DNA from: Zoroaster sp. YZ-2022
Lineage: Eukaryota > Echinodermata > Asteroidea > Forcipulatida > Zoroasteridae
Length of the DNA: 64,000 bases
Assembly: GCA_029582265.1 (NCBI GenBank)
Contig: CM055823.1
Location: 25,904,569 to 25,968,568, forward strand
Direction: 5' to 3'
The translations under genes were made by a program, and so were the position numbers. Within the stretch, counting starts at the first letter, position 1; the number at the start of each line of letters is the position of its first letter. Shown here piece after piece: positions 33,061 to 44,242 of the stretch. The notes under the pieces are model-generated. The model was given only the letters and a program-made list of their open reading frames with translations, made no database searches and was not told where the DNA came from.

Positions 33061-33559
33061 AATAGAATGCTGGCTGGTATTGGTAATAAAAGATATCCGC
33101 TAAGCAAATTGTTATTTTTCTGGTAAGCAATTGTTTCTGCTTAGCTACTCTATGACATTGGCTCGATCCTGTAATACTGTCAAAACATTTACTAAAATTT
33201 ACAGGCCTACATGAATCTGAACTTAAACAAAACATGAAACTATTGTTTGGTGGAAAATAATGATTAAAACTGTTACCCACTACATACATTTCACAGGAAC
33301 AATGCTGAATGCAATAGGATCCAATAGCTAAAACAATGGATATTTTTGTTCTCTGCCGAGGGTAACAAGATGCAACAACTTTTTGCAGTTATTTCATTTT
33401 ACTGCATTGAGCATGGTCAGGGTTTAAAATTAACTGTTGCTTAACCAGCCCACAAGGAAGAAAACATGACTTCAGATTTCACTTCTTTGACTTAAGACTT
33501 GACTTAGAAAAGTGACCTGTAAATTGACCTTAACCCTTCTTCAAATGAGCCTGGTTTGG
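33061..33559. other. Upstream segment of ZNF locus 3 tail
   Basis: 33,180-33,540 is paralogous to 23,430-23,690 and 24,040-24,230. No gene. Confidence 0.55.
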
Positions 33560-34257
33560 AAACCTGGTGTGAATTATTTCATGACGTCTTGGGCACTCCT
33601 CTTGTGAAAAGGAATCCCCACAAATGTCACAAACAAATGGTTTATCTCCAGAACAAAACTGTGTGATGTTATCTCAAACAACTTTCATCTGAAATGGTTT
33701 TTCCACAAATGTCACAAAGGGTGCCATGGCCGAGCGGTTAAGTGCATCAGACTTGTGTTCTGATGGCCGAGTCGTCAGAATGTGGGTTCGAATCCTGGCC
33801 GCGAACGTGGTGCTTGTGTCCCTGAGCAAGACACTAAACTATAATTCTTACAGAGTGTTTACTTGTGAAGGCTTTTCCACAAATGTTACAATTAAATGGT
33901 TTCTCTCCTGTGTGGACTCTTCTGTGTTTTTTCAAATTGCCTCCGTCTGAGAAGGTTTTTCCATAAGTATCACAAACAAATGGTTTCTCTCCAGTGTGAA
34001 CTATCTGATGCTGTACAAGACTGCTTCTTGCTGAGAAGGATTTACCACAAAAGTCACAAACATAGCCCAGTGTGGACCATTTGATGCGGTCTTAGAGTGC
34101 TTTCATCTGAATAGGCTTTTTCACTAATGTCACAAATAAATGGTTTGTTTCCAGTGTGGACTGCCTGATGCTGTCTACAAGTGCACCTTCCTGAAAATGA
34201 TTTGCCACAAATGTCACAAACAAATGGTTTCTCTTGAGGATGGTCTCTGTGATCCAT
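33560..34257 (-). pseudogene. Type-I ZNF gene remnant with SINE insertion
   Basis: From 34,257 the frame reads MDHRDHPQEKPF with two and a half fingers, then breaks near 34,060 (AAATCG of the paralog reads CATAG here). Fingers resume in another frame (DFCGKSFSAR), then a SINE head (33,721-33,842) interrupts, and decayed C-terminal fingers end near 33,560. Most of the array is deleted compared with 24.7-26.4 kb. Confidence 0.8.
33721..33842 (+). mobile_element. 3'-truncated tRNA-SINE in a ZNF remnant
   Basis: TGGCCGAGCGGTTAAGTGC (A box) and GGGTTCGAATCCTGGCC (B box) are followed by CTGAGCAAGACACTAA, where the SINE stops. It sits within the finger array and lacks its tail, so a later deletion removed both the tail and some fingers. 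Confidence 0.8.
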
Positions 34258-34572
34258 GCTTAATTGTCAAATGTGGATTTTTTTTATAGCTTACATGCAT
34301 GGGAAGTTTCAAAAATGTTTTGATTTATTTGATTTATTTGCAATGTATTGCCTACATGTATTTAGCAATTTTGTTTAAATTAACATTCCACATGTTGGAA
34401 AGTGCACAACAACTTGGGACAAAACATGATGGATGACTTTCACATTTCACTTCAATGACTTGTGACTTGATTTGGACAAGAAGTAGTGACCTGTGACTTT
34501 ACTTGGACAGAATCTAACCCTTCTTCAAATGAGCAACTGGGTCCTCTCTGGTTTGGTGTATCTCATGATGTC

Positions 34573-35781
34573 TTATGTCAAGGAATCTCTAGTGTGGACT
34601 ATCTGATGGTTTTTCAGCTGTTTTTCATTTGAAAAGGCTTTTCTACAAATGTCACAAACAAATTGTTTCTCTCCAGTGTGAACTATCTGATGTCGTCTTA
34701 CACTACCTCCCATTGAGAAGGATTTGCCGCAAATGTCACAAAAAAATGGTTTCTCTCCAGTGTGGACTCTTCTGTGTTTTTTCAAATTATCTCTGTCTGA
34801 GAAGGTTTTTCCACAAATGTGACAAATAAATGGTTTCTCTCCAGTGTGAACTATCTTATGCCTTACAAGACTGGTTTTTGCCAAGAAGGATTTACCGCAA
34901 ATGTCACAAACGAACGGTGTCTCTCCAGTGTGAACTCTCTGATGCTGTCGTAGATTGCCTTTGCATGAGAAAGACTTACCACAAGTATCGCAAACAAATG
35001 GTTTCTCTCCAGTGTGAACTAACAGATGCTGTCGTAGATTGCCTTTGCATGAGAAAGACTCACCACAAGTATCGCAAACAAATGGTTTCTCTCCAGTGTG
35101 AACTCTCTGATGCTGTTGTAGACCGACTTTTAATGTGAAAGACTTACCACAAGTATCACAAACAAATGGTTTATCTCCAGTGTGAACTAACAGATGCTGT
35201 TGTAGACCGCCTTTTAATGAGAAAGACTTACCACAAGTATCACAAACAAATGGTTTCTCTCCAGTGTGAACTATCTGATGCCGTACAAGACTGCTTCTTG
35301 CTGAGAAGTAATTACCGCAAATGTCACAAACGAACGATATCTCTCCAGTGTGGACTCTCTGATGCCGTTGTAGACTGCCTTTTAATGTGAAAGACTTACC
35401 ACAAGTATCACAAACAAATGGTTTCTCTCCAGCGTGAACTATCTGATGCCGTACAAGACTGCGTCTTGCTGAGAAGGATTTACCACAAATGTCACAAACA
35501 AATCGCCCAGTGTGGACCATTTGATGCGGTCTTAGAGTTCTTTCATCTGAATAGGCTTTTTCACTAATGTCACAAATAAATGGTTTGTTTCCAGTGTGGA
35601 CTGCCTGATGCTGTCTAAGAGTGCACCTTCCTGAAAATGGTTTGCCACATATGATACAGACAAATGGTTTCTCTCCAGTATGAAGTGATTGGTGCTTTGT
35701 TACAGAACTTTTATCTGAGAAGGCCATTCCACAAATGTCACAAACAAATGGTTTCTCTTGAGGATGGTCTCTGTGATCCAT
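34573..35781 (-). CDS. Chimeric type-I/type-II C2H2 ZNF protein, 402 residues, 14 fingers
   Basis: It begins like type-I genes (MDHRDHPQEKPF) and runs through 14 fingers, of which finger 3 (CDISEKAYSDE) lacks its second Cys. The last two fingers (SMGGSVRRH and CRKAFSNEKQLKNH) and the end VHTRDSLT belong to the type-II 3' end, so the gene is a fusion made by recombination inside the arrays. A small deletion after RDSLT creates the stop. Two adjacent fingers (SCKGNL, SCKGNL) are nearly identical, a recent single-finger duplication. The frame is fully open. Expected to be a nuclear DNA-binding protein of unknown target. The next gene upstream ends 189 bases away. Confidence 0.88.
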   Translation of the reverse strand: MDHRDHPQEKPFVCDICGMAFSDKSSVTKHQSLHTGEKPFVCIICGKPFSGRCTLRQHQAVHTGNKPFICDISEKAYSDERTLRPHQMVHTGRFVCDICGKSFSARRSLVRHQIVHAGEKPFVCDTCGKSFTLKGSLQRHQRVHTGEISFVCDICGNYFSARSSLVRHQIVHTGEKPFVCDTCGKSFSLKGGLQQHLLVHTGDKPFVCDTCGKSFTLKVGLQQHQRVHTGEKPFVCDTCGESFSCKGNLRQHLLVHTGEKPFVCDTCGKSFSCKGNLRQHQRVHTGETPFVCDICGKSFLAKTSLVRHKIVHTGEKPFICHICGKTFSDRDNLKKHRRVHTGEKPFFCDICGKSFSMGGSVRRHQIVHTGEKQFVCDICRKAFSNEKQLKNHQIVHTRDSLT

Positions 35782-35969
35782 GCTTAATTGTCAAATGTGG
35801 ATTTTTGTATAGCTTTTATACATGCATGGGAAGTTTCAAAAAATGTTTTGATTTATTTGCAATGTATTGCCTATTTAGCAATTTTGTTTAAATTAACTAT
35901 TGCCTATACATTCCACATGGAGGAAAGTGCACAACAACAAAACATGATGGATGACTTTCACATTTCACT

Positions 35970-37235
35970 TCAATGACTTGTGACTTGATTTGGACAAGTA
36001 GTGACCTGTGACTTTACTTGGACAGAAATTATTTCGGTATAACCCTTCTTCAAATGAGCAACTGGGTCCTCTCTGCTTTGGTGTATCTCATGACGTCTTA
36101 CACACTCCTCTTGTGTCAAGAAATCTCTAGTGTGGACTATCTGATGGTTTTTCAGATATTTTTCATTTGAAAAGGCTTTTCTACAAATGTCACAAACAAA
36201 TGGTTTCTCTCCAGTGTGAACTATCTGATGTCGTCTTACACTACCTCCTGTTGAGAAGGATTTACCGCAAATGTCACAAACAAATGGTTTCTCTCCAGTG
36301 TGGACTCTCCGATGGAGTCTTAGAATGCTTTCATTTGAGAAGGGTTTGCCACAAATGTCACAAATAAATTGCAAATCTCCAGTGTGAAATTTCTTATGCC
36401 GTCTTAAACTGCCTGATTCTGAGCAGCATTTACCACAAACGTCACAAACAAATGGTTTCTCTCCAGAATGGACTATCTGATGTCGTCTTTCCGTGCTTCT
36501 ATTAGAAAAGGATTTCCCACAAATGTTACAAATGAATGGTTTCTCTCCAGTGTGAATTATATGATGTCGTCTTAGAAGGCCTGCCTGATAGAAGGATTTA
36601 CCACAAATGTCACAAACAAATGGTTTCTCTCCAGTGTGGACTGTCTGATGCTGTTTTACATTGCTTTTGCTTGGGAAGCATTTGCCACAAATATCACATA
36701 CAAATGGTCTCTCTCCAGTGTGGACTTTATTGTGCTTTTTTAATGTGCTTCTTTCTGAAAAGGCTTTCCCACAAATGTCACAAACAAATGGTTTCTCTCC
36801 AGTGTGGACTTTATTGTGCTGTTTTAGCCTGCTTCTGTCTGAAAAGGCTTTTCCACAAATGCCACAAACAAATCGTTTCTCTCCAGTGTGGACTCTCAGA
36901 TGCCTACCTACAGAGCTTTTATCTGAAAAGGCTTTCCCACAAATGCTACAAGAAAATGGTTTCCTTCCAGTGTGGACTGTTTGATGCTTGCCCAAGGCAC
37001 CTTTTTGTGAGAAAGAGTTGCCACAAATATCACAGAAAAATGGTTTCTCTCCAGTGTGAACTCTCTGATGGATGTTTAGAGTGTCTTTTTTTGCAAAAGC
37101 TTTTCTACAAATGTTACAAACAAATGGTTTCTCCACAGCAGATGATTTCCCTTCTGTGTGATGTGTGCTTAAATTGTCAGAAATAGAGAGGGTAACGGGC
37201 AGTTTTGAAACATGTTTGTGGATCCTTTGATTCAT
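35970..37235 (-). CDS. Type-II C2H2 zinc-finger protein, 421 residues, 12 fingers
   Basis: The best preserved type-II gene. Residues 1-37 are a non-finger leader (MNQRIHKHVSKLPVTLS), residues about 38-370 hold 12 fingers (AKKDTL, SQKGAL, SDKSSV, SDRSRL, SERSTL, PSKSNV, YQAGLL, SNRSTE, SESGSL, SNESIL, STGGSV, SNEKYL), and the last 50 residues are a polar tail (DPVAHLKKGYTE). All fingers keep C2H2. The open frame extends about 34 codons upstream of the Met (KLICDICSEFF), suggesting that the leader is itself a decayed finger; the Met at 37,235 is chosen because a stop lies just above. A T-tract 3' splice site is at 37,424-37,421. No effector domain was seen. Confidence 0.9.
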   Translation of the reverse strand: MNQRIHKHVSKLPVTLSISDNLSTHHTEGKSSAVEKPFVCNICRKAFAKKDTLNIHQRVHTGEKPFFCDICGNSFSQKGALGKHQTVHTGRKPFSCSICGKAFSDKSSVGRHLRVHTGEKRFVCGICGKAFSDRSRLKQHNKVHTGEKPFVCDICGKAFSERSTLKKHNKVHTGERPFVCDICGKCFPSKSNVKQHQTVHTGEKPFVCDICGKSFYQAGLLRRHHIIHTGEKPFICNICGKSFSNRSTERRHQIVHSGEKPFVCDVCGKCCSESGSLRRHKKFHTGDLQFICDICGKPFSNESILRLHRRVHTGEKPFVCDICGKSFSTGGSVRRHQIVHTGEKPFVCDICRKAFSNEKYLKNHQIVHTRDFLTQEECVRRHEIHQSREDPVAHLKKGYTEIISVQVKSQVTTCPNQVTSH

Positions 37236-37264
37236 GATATTAGGAAAGTTTTCATGGAAACATA

Positions 37265-37424
37265 CAAAGAATTCGCTACAAATGTCACAAATTAATTTTC
37301 TCCAGTGTGGAAGTTCTGGTGTCTACTTTCACATAGCTGCTTACATTTTAAGAAACTTCGCTGCATATGTCACTCACATGTCACTCAACTTTTCTATGTA
37401 GACTGCAGAGCTCACTCTCCCTGT
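37265..37424 (-). other. Conserved 5' exon region and 3' splice site, ZNF locus 3
   Basis: Same arrangement as the other loci: minus-strand T-rich tract, ACAG at 37,424-37,421, then a leader with a finger relic. Confidence 0.55.
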
Positions 37425-38170
37425 AAAAAAACCATTATAAACATTTTAAAAGGTATGTATACATGCTGAATTCATAATTTAAAAAATTAAAATATGGTCA
37501 AATTTGCATGTGAAACTTACTTGGCTAAGGCCAAAAAAAAGTAAATTTTCTGGTCTCTGCAAGCATCGGCTCAGACCCACGTGGCAGCATTTTTAATTTT
37601 ATTTTATTTTTTGCTATGAAACAATGTCCAATTGCAGCCAAAATTGCTGGATGGATTGGAATTCTGCCGTGTTGTGTTTTAAATGACTTTATCACATAGG
37701 GATATGTATGGCCAATTTGTGAGGCCTCTCTGATCCATCATACTTTGTATATGGGACATTTGGTCGCTGCGTACAGTTAGGCCCCACTATAGGATTTCCC
37801 CGCAGAACAAACAATTATTTAATTTATTTATTTAAAAAATAATAAAACAATCAAACAAACAAAAACATTAATATTAAAAGATTTTGAATTATTTTAATAT
37901 TTACTTCTTAAGGACTGTTATCAGCCAAAATGTGTAGTTTATGTGTAAGCAAGTAATAGTTTTAAAAAAAATATATCTCTTTGTGATGGAAACTTCCTTT
38001 GGTTAGTTTTGTAATATAGGGCAGAATTTTGAAAACATTTCAAATTAAAGAACATAATACTTTTAAATTAAATAATGAATACTTTTACACATTCAGGAAT
38101 TATTCACGTTATGTTACATTGGCATCAGTGCAGTGTGCAGTTTGTTTTTTTGTACAGAGAAGTCCTATAG
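37425..38170. other. Duplicated upstream segment, locus 3
   Basis: Paralogous to 54,800-55,904. At about 37,905-37,920 it shows the uninterrupted site (CTTCTTAAGGACTGTTATCAGCC) where locus 5 carries a SINE. Confidence 0.7.
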
Positions 38171-38356
38171 CGGGGCGTTATGACGATGGGGCATTATGAC
38201 CGTGGGGCGTTATGACGGTGGGGCGTTATGACGGTGGGGCGGTATGACGATGGGGCGTTATGACGGTGGAGCGTTATGACGGTGGAGCGTTATGACGGTG
38301 GGTTGTTATGACAATGGGTCATTATGACGGTGGGGCGTTATGACGATGGGGCGTTG
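38171..38356. repeat. 16-bp minisatellite GGGGCGTTATGACGAT, about 11 units
   Basis: GGGGCGTTATGACGRT repeats with point variants. A second array with about seven units is at 55,905-56,025 in the paralogous locus, so copy number differs between paralogs. Confidence 0.92.
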
Positions 38357-38371
38357 ACCACACATAGCAAC

Positions 38372-38500
38372 CGTTAGTCCGAATGCCTCTTCTATTCAGT
38401 CTCCTATTTTTAGAATTATTAATGATGTACGTATGTTATTGTTCATAGCAATAAAAAAAAGTGGAGACTGTGAACCAAAGAGGCATTCGCACTCACAATT
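38372..38500. mobile_element. Short inverted-repeat element
   Basis: AGTCCGAATGCCTCTT is mirrored by AAGAGGCATTCGCACT about 110 bp on. The paralog near 56,055 has only the left arm. Confidence 0.55.
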
Positions 38501-39338
38501 ACATATATAATCCTTCCTCCGTGCTACCTAACCTGCCCCATGTACCAGCGAGAAGGCCCAACCCCAACAATGTAATCGGCTAGAATGTCGTATCCGACCG
38601 CCAATTTTCCTCATTCAATATAGGCCTAACCAGTAATGTAATCTAACCTTCCTGGTAAGGTGGAGAACATATGGATGATGATGGACATATACTTCAAATT
38701 ATTCCTGGATATTTATTTGGAAAGAATGTCGTATCTGACCGCCACTTTTTAAGGGCTTTTTGTAATTTTTTGGCAACCACTAACCAGTTAAATTATTCTA
38801 TCGATTTTTGGTGGTACAGAAAGCGAAAACTATCTTTAAAATCCACTTTTATGATGGTTTTCGGACTTTATTTCCCTTCTAAAAAAATCCTTCCCTTCAG
38901 AAAACAGAAGGATCCTATAGTTGCCACTGCACATCACCGCTGTTCAAAATGCTCTGCAGGCGACATGCGGTTTGGGCGCATGCGCGAGAATTTTGAAGGG
39001 TCATATAAAAATGCATATTCATGACGTGACCTTTACTTTTTTTCATTGATAAAAACGCCCGTTACATACTGAAAATTAATTTCAAAGAGAATTTTTAACC
39101 AATAGGATTAGAAAGACTATGTCGTCTGCAAATATTGAACTAACATTACAACAATATGGGCAAACGCGCGAATTTCCTTGAAGTTTTTTTGTGCACAACT
39201 CTGGCCCTTGACAAGAGCGCGCACGCTGAAAAAGGTAATATTTCAAAGCGGATTTTCTTCCTGAAGATGAATTTTCCTTGAGACGTAAAAAGTATGATAG
39301 GTGAAAGAACTCTTTTAACTAATTATTACTTTGTTATT
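38501..39338. other. Non-coding MITE-derived sequence
   Basis: It contains copies of GAATGTCGTATCCGACCGCC (about 38,584 and, varied, 38,725), a phrase that recurs on either strand near 29,355, 40,660, 52,797, 56,095, 56,730 and 57,205. No protein could be supported. Confidence 0.55.
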
Positions 39339-39752
39339 TGAGCAAACCCAGTAGCTAACTTTTAAATGGTGGGATTCCCCTGCGGCTTTAGCGTTGTTAA
39401 ACAAGATTTCTGGGGAACCCGTTACGGTTTTTGGGATGACATCATTGTGTATGCGTGTGCATATACACACACGGATTAGATTGTGGGTGTTTTCATTGTA
39501 AGGGGGGAAATAATTTTTTAATAACGTTAGAATATAAAAAAAACGGGGAATGATTTGAGTTTATAAGCCAATATGAACCAATATTTAATACATATATATT
39601 CCGTTCACTCTTCCATTTTAAATTAATTTAAGGATTTTTTTCCTTTCTATGCACTCCAAATCCATTATTTAAACAGCGAAGATGTAATCAATAGCAATAT
39701 TTCACCTTTTTTGAATTGCTGCCCAGAGGCCGTTACTTGGGTTTGCTCAGGT
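39339..39752. mobile_element. Possible TIR element of about 410 bp
   Basis: TTTGAGCAAACCCAGTA is mirrored by TACTTGGGTTTGCTCA near 39,735. The interior is AT-rich and without genes. The flanking duplication is unclear. Confidence 0.45.
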
Positions 39753-41076
39753 ATAATCACCATGAAACTGTTCTTCATGAGTTTAACTACCCTCCTATGC
39801 TTGATTTTTCAAGAAAATATTCATGAAAGACATACAATAACGTCAAAAATGGACCGATAATTAGCTTCTCTCGATCTGTAAAATTTAACGGAATATGCTC
39901 AATATTTGATGCACATTGAAGACGCTTTTTACACTTCGGGTTTCGATGAATTCACCCAGAAACGTGTCATCTTGTAAAGCCATGACTGTAGATTGATGTG
40001 TGATCTTTGTTCATTGAGGTCATTTGGCATTTGCACTCACTTTGATCGTACACCTCCAGTCGACTTGCCAAATTTCAAAAGATGCGACCTTGTTTACAGT
40101 TGGTGAAACAACACCAATAGAGGGCGCTATACAGAGCAGAAAAAAGGCGCATGCGCGCAACCCGCTTGTCGCTCTGCGTGCAGCGGTGGCATGTACAATG
40201 ACTGTGTTAGTCACAATTGTGGAGTTTACAAGATCAACTGATATGACTGAGGAAGTCATCGTATACCAAAAATGCCTGATTTTTCATGAAATAAATATCC
40301 TGGAATAATTAAAGTATTTGTCCATCATCATCAATATGTTCTCGACCTTACGAAGATTATGTTAGCCTATTATTGGTTATATTGAATGAGAAAAAGTGGC
40401 AGCCGGATACAACATTCTACCCCAACATAGTGACCAACAGTCATTGTACATCTGTGCAGTGGCAGTACTATTGGATCTTTCTATTTTCTGAATGGAAACA
40501 AAATTTTAGAAGGGAAATAAAGTCCGAACACCATCATAATAAAAGTGGATTTTAAAGAAAGTTTTCGCTTTCTGTATGCCTACCCCCCAAAAAAATCGAT
40601 AGAATCATTTTTAACTGGTTAGTGGTTGCAAAAAAATTCCCCAAAAACCCTTAAAAAGTGGCGGTCGGATACGATATTCTTTCGCATTCTTTCCATGTAA
40701 TATAATGTAATGTTAACTAACACTGACTAACAATAACATTGGTTCCCCTCCACCCCCCCCCCAAAAAAAATAAAATAAACAAACAAACACCCACACAAAC
40801 AAACACCCCCACAAACAAACAAATTCACACATTTCTAAACCGTTATCAAATAAAATCTTACTCAATTTTAGTCCGACGTCGCGAAGAAGAGAAGCCAGTC
40901 AAGCATGGAATTTCCTTCCTCCATGAGTCAAGTAACATGTTTTGCATCACAAGTTAAGTGTGTGTGTGGTGTGACTACGTGGACTACAGTCGTTACGTTA
41001 CACCGGTGTGCAACTTCAGTTGAAAACGCATTTGTTTATAGTTTATGCACATGTACTGTCTACTGCTGTACGGTCA
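39753..41076. other. Non-coding stretch with MITE pieces
   Basis: CCCTCCTATG near 39,789 is a lone end of the 7.0-kb MITE family. 40,180-40,320 matches 56,765-56,900 and gives the empty site for micro-palindrome 6. 40,560-40,900 matches 52,690-52,980 and 57,000-57,320. A-rich and CAAACAAACACC-type simple sequence lies at about 40,765-40,830. Confidence 0.55.
40904..40925. mobile_element. Micro-palindrome insertion 4 (22 bp, 7-bp TSD)
   Basis: CATGGA followed by ATTTCCTTCCTCCATG, flanked by AGTCAAG on both sides (40,897-40,903 and 40,926-40,932). The paralog at about 57,330 reads CCAGTCAGGTAAGTG without it. The paralog at 52,973 keeps AGTCAAG and the left arm only. Confidence 0.85.
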
Positions 41077-41289
41077 TAAGACATCTCGGTCATAAGACAT
41101 CTCGACCCTCGTGACAACTCGACCCACAAAAAACTCGACCACGAGACAACTCGACCCTCATAACAACTCGACCCCTTTTTGTTCTCGCGCTTTCTAGTTC
41201 ATGGTCAAATTGACAACGCTGAGTTGACTGAGTTTGGTTAAATGACGACATAATGCGCAACCTATAAATTTGTATATATATATTTTTTA

Positions 41290-41362
41290 ATTTGCTGAAT
41301 GAGTCGGGTATCAAATTGAATGAAAAAGGGTTGAAATTCGCCGGAAATGGCCGCATGTCCAC
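41290..41362 (-). pseudogene. Short relic of a LINE-like ORF
   Basis: The minus strand reads MDMRPFPANFNPFSFNLIPDS, closely matching part of the frame at 58,275-58,910, then diverges. It is too short to be functional. Confidence 0.5.
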
Positions 41363-41591
41363 AAATTACGACACAGGCCAAATACTGTGTTGTCATTTTG
41401 ACGACTTTTTCCCAAACATTTTTTTTTTTTTTCATCGGATCATTTTCAAAATAAGAAGCATGGTTTTACAGCAAATAATATCCCAGTCATTTAGGTGCTA
41501 CCGTGGTCTGACCCATATTTCGCATTCCTCTATACAGGACAGGGGAGAGGGAGAAAATCCGGCACCGGCAATAGGCACTGATGAATTGAAC

Positions 41592-41626
41592 CATGGAGGA
41601 AGGAAAATTATTTTCCTTCCTCCATG
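41592..41626. mobile_element. Micro-palindrome insertion 5 (35 bp, 7-bp TSD)
   Basis: CATGGAGGAAGGAAAA is mirrored by TTTTCCTTCCTCCATG, the longest and most regular copy. ATTGAAC flanks it exactly (41,585-41,591 and 41,627-41,633). The paralog at about 59,065 reads ATGAATTGAAAGAACACG without it. Confidence 0.9.
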
Positions 41627-42218
41627 ATTGAACGAACACGTTTTAAAAATGTGTAGGGTCTACAATTATGTGGTTTTGCCTATTGTTGATTTTATTGGCC
41701 TTTTTATGTTTTATTATTTGAATGGCATTCAATAAAATATAATACTTAATTTTTTTTTACATTTGGACCCTTCATTTTATTTAATATTATGGTTAAAGTT
41801 CGACACAATAGCGCGTCCGGCCGGTCCGTAAAGCAACCCATGAATTAAACTTCAAGTCATTTCGCCAGCGTGTGTATTACGGGGTAAATGATTGAATTAG
41901 TGCAAGAATAAAACATTTTTTAGGTCGAGTTGTCACGGGGGGGTCGACTTCCGGTCAGCGATTTTTTTTCTTCTGCAAACAAGAATTGCCATCCCGCGAT
42001 AATTCAACCAATCAGATGTCTTATACATATTCATGTCATTCTATCGGCCTCAAAACACTTAAATCTCTGGCTAGCCCTAACATACCAATAAGCTACCAAA
42101 ACAAAGTACCTAGACAGACCAGAGCCTCTGCCAGAAACTTGGAATGTAAACAAACCCACCCAAGGTCATACCTTGGCTGATGATAGTGAAGTAATCACAT
42201 ATCAGTTATACTGTACAA

Positions 42219-44242
42219 CTAGCGGGATGACGCGCTTCGCGCGGCACCCGCTAGGTGTGGGTGATGTGTGAGTATTAAATGTTGCGGGTTTTGTGCCGAC
42301 TTCTTTGCTGGTTTATTTTTTGTATTTTGGGGTAACGGGGTCTAATTTGCAGGGGGCACTCTAGGTTCATAATTTTCTAGTATGTGGTTGGTGATTGGTT
42401 AATTTTTGCGGGGGGGGGGGGCATGTAAAAAGTCAAAGTGACATAACACAACAGCGCCCTCGGGTTTTTAACATGGTAGGACAGTGAATATTGAATAAAT
42501 AAATGTACTGAAAAGAAATACATGTACACAGAAAACGGGTATCCTAGTATTTTCGTACAGTTCAGACACAGATATGTGCACAAAATGTCTCTTTGGAAAT
42601 TGATTGCATGGCCCTTCAAGTCATGAAAAAGGGGAAATAAATATGAATAACATTAAATTTGCAGATGAAATCTGCACTGTTTCCTAATTTATAATATAAA
42701 ATAGGACGCAGTTTGAGTTTAAATTGTTGCCATGGCGCTGTAGGTTTTAAAACCTTTTTAAAATATTCAAAATTGGGAGAAAAGATTCCCAAAATTGTTT
42801 TGTGTGAGAAATGTCCTGAAACCTAAGTGCATAAGCTGTTGTGATTGTCAGATCTGAAATCGTTTTATATTACCTCAAGTTGAAAGACTGATGGTATCTA
42901 CACTGGCAATTGTGAAATCATTTTGGGCTTTTCTAACAGTTCAAGTTCTACTTCTATGTATGTAAAAATCAAAGGTCAGAGTCCCTATTTCATCGGTTGA
43001 AAAGTGTTTTTCACAAATCAACAAGCTGAGGAATACAGAACTAAAAATATATATTATAACATAGGGCCTATATTATAATATATCTTATAATATATATTAT
43101 ATGAATCTGGGACTGAAATAATTTAAATTGTGTTAAACTTTACTTTGAAAATGCAGGAACTCTCCAAAAGACATGAATCTGGGACTGAAAATAATTCACA
43201 TTGTGTTAAGAAATTATTTTGAAAGTGCACTGAACTCTCCATAGACTTTGTACACAATCGAGGACATGGCGTCTGGATACTACACAGGCTTTCAAAAGTA
43301 TTACATGGGTACTGAGGTTAATTGATGTTTGGTATTTATTATCAAATATCAAACAACAAAAAGGGTTTTGTAAATGTTGATGTTGATTAAAATTGTTTAT
43401 TGATGTTTGGAATAGCTGTATGATAATCGTAGCTCTTGGTCACGTCCCTAAGACCTAGGACTAAAGAGCTACGCGAAATAAATCATCAACAAAGAGTCGA
43501 GTCGACACACCGACGTCATTACCGACCAATCAGGAGGTCCGTCTGAAACGAAGAATCAGACATTTCGCAACGCGGCAGTTCGGTACTGTTCGTGGTATGT
43601 GGCACCCGGCCTCCTCGACCAACGCTCACCGAAAGCCGCGCGGAGTAACTAACCAATGTTGCTCATGTTGATTAAAAATGTTTACGGATGTTTGGTATTT
43701 TATTGTTTTATTATCAAACAACAAAAACAACAAACATTCCAAACGTGTATGTTGTAAATGTTGATGAAATTGTCTTTTGAGCACAAAGGTCACGTGTAGG
43801 TACGGAGTTCATTGATGAAAAATAAGACCAATCAGGGGTCCGTCTGAAACAGCCAACCAGAACATCTCGAACCACAGCAGTCAGGAGTGTTCGCCTCATC
43901 TGGCACCCGCCCGACCCTCGATCACCGAGGATAGCCGCAGAATCACCCGACCAAGCTTAACGATCATTGCGGGTGTCCGGCTGCCGTTGCACGCAATCCA
44001 CGCAATCGCGGGTAGACGTCGGAACACCAACAACGCAGACCCCAACCCACGGTACCCGAAATTGACCCCAGGACGCATCAATTCAGCGGGTGCGGGCGCC
44101 AGGTTGACGCGAAACATGGCGGCGCCCTGAAAGAAACATGGCGGCGCCCTGAAAAAACATAGCGGCGCCCTGAAACAAAGATGGCGGTGCCCCCGTGTTT
44201 GCACCAACAAAGATGGCGACTTAACGATCATTATAGTATAGA
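42219..44242 (-). mobile_element. Non-autonomous Helitron, array copy 1
   Basis: Reading the minus strand, the 5' end is TCTATACTATAATGATCG at 44,242 and the 3' end is a strong hairpin (CTAGCGGGTGCCGCGCGAAG and its mirror) finishing CTAG at 42,219, followed by T. A 5' TC, a 3' hairpin and CTAG/T are Helitron hallmarks. No Rep/helicase protein is encoded. It is 2024 bp and about 90 percent or more alike by eye to copies 2 and 3. Confidence 0.85.
44104..44215. repeat. Minisatellite of YY1-like ATGGCGGCGCC units, Helitron copy 1
   Basis: AAACATGGCGGCGCCCTGA repeats three to four times and then AACAAAGATGGCG follows. AAGATGGCGGC is the known YY1 core. Related arrays are at 46,138-46,210 and 47,895-48,000. 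Regulatory meaning is inference. Confidence 0.7.

Larger units (their letters stand above)
41077..41947. mobile_element. Fold-back element 2, ends of CAACTCGACC repeats
   Basis: CATAAGACATCTCG is partly doubled at the left end, then ACAACTCGACC copies follow to about 41,172. The right end has GGTCGAGTTGTC and GGGTCGACTT and is clipped compared with the other copies. The interior shares FPANFNPFSF-encoding sequence with 58,780-58,830 and a TTGAATGGCATTCAATAAAA stretch with the 57.9-kb element. Confidence 0.72.

Noticed and set aside
38171..38356. CRISPR-like array
   Set aside because: A 16-bp direct tandem repeat without spacers in a eukaryotic genome.
38671..39024. A 117-codon plus frame starting MDDDGHILQII
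   Set aside because: Made of dispersed MITE sequence that recurs elsewhere without the frame.
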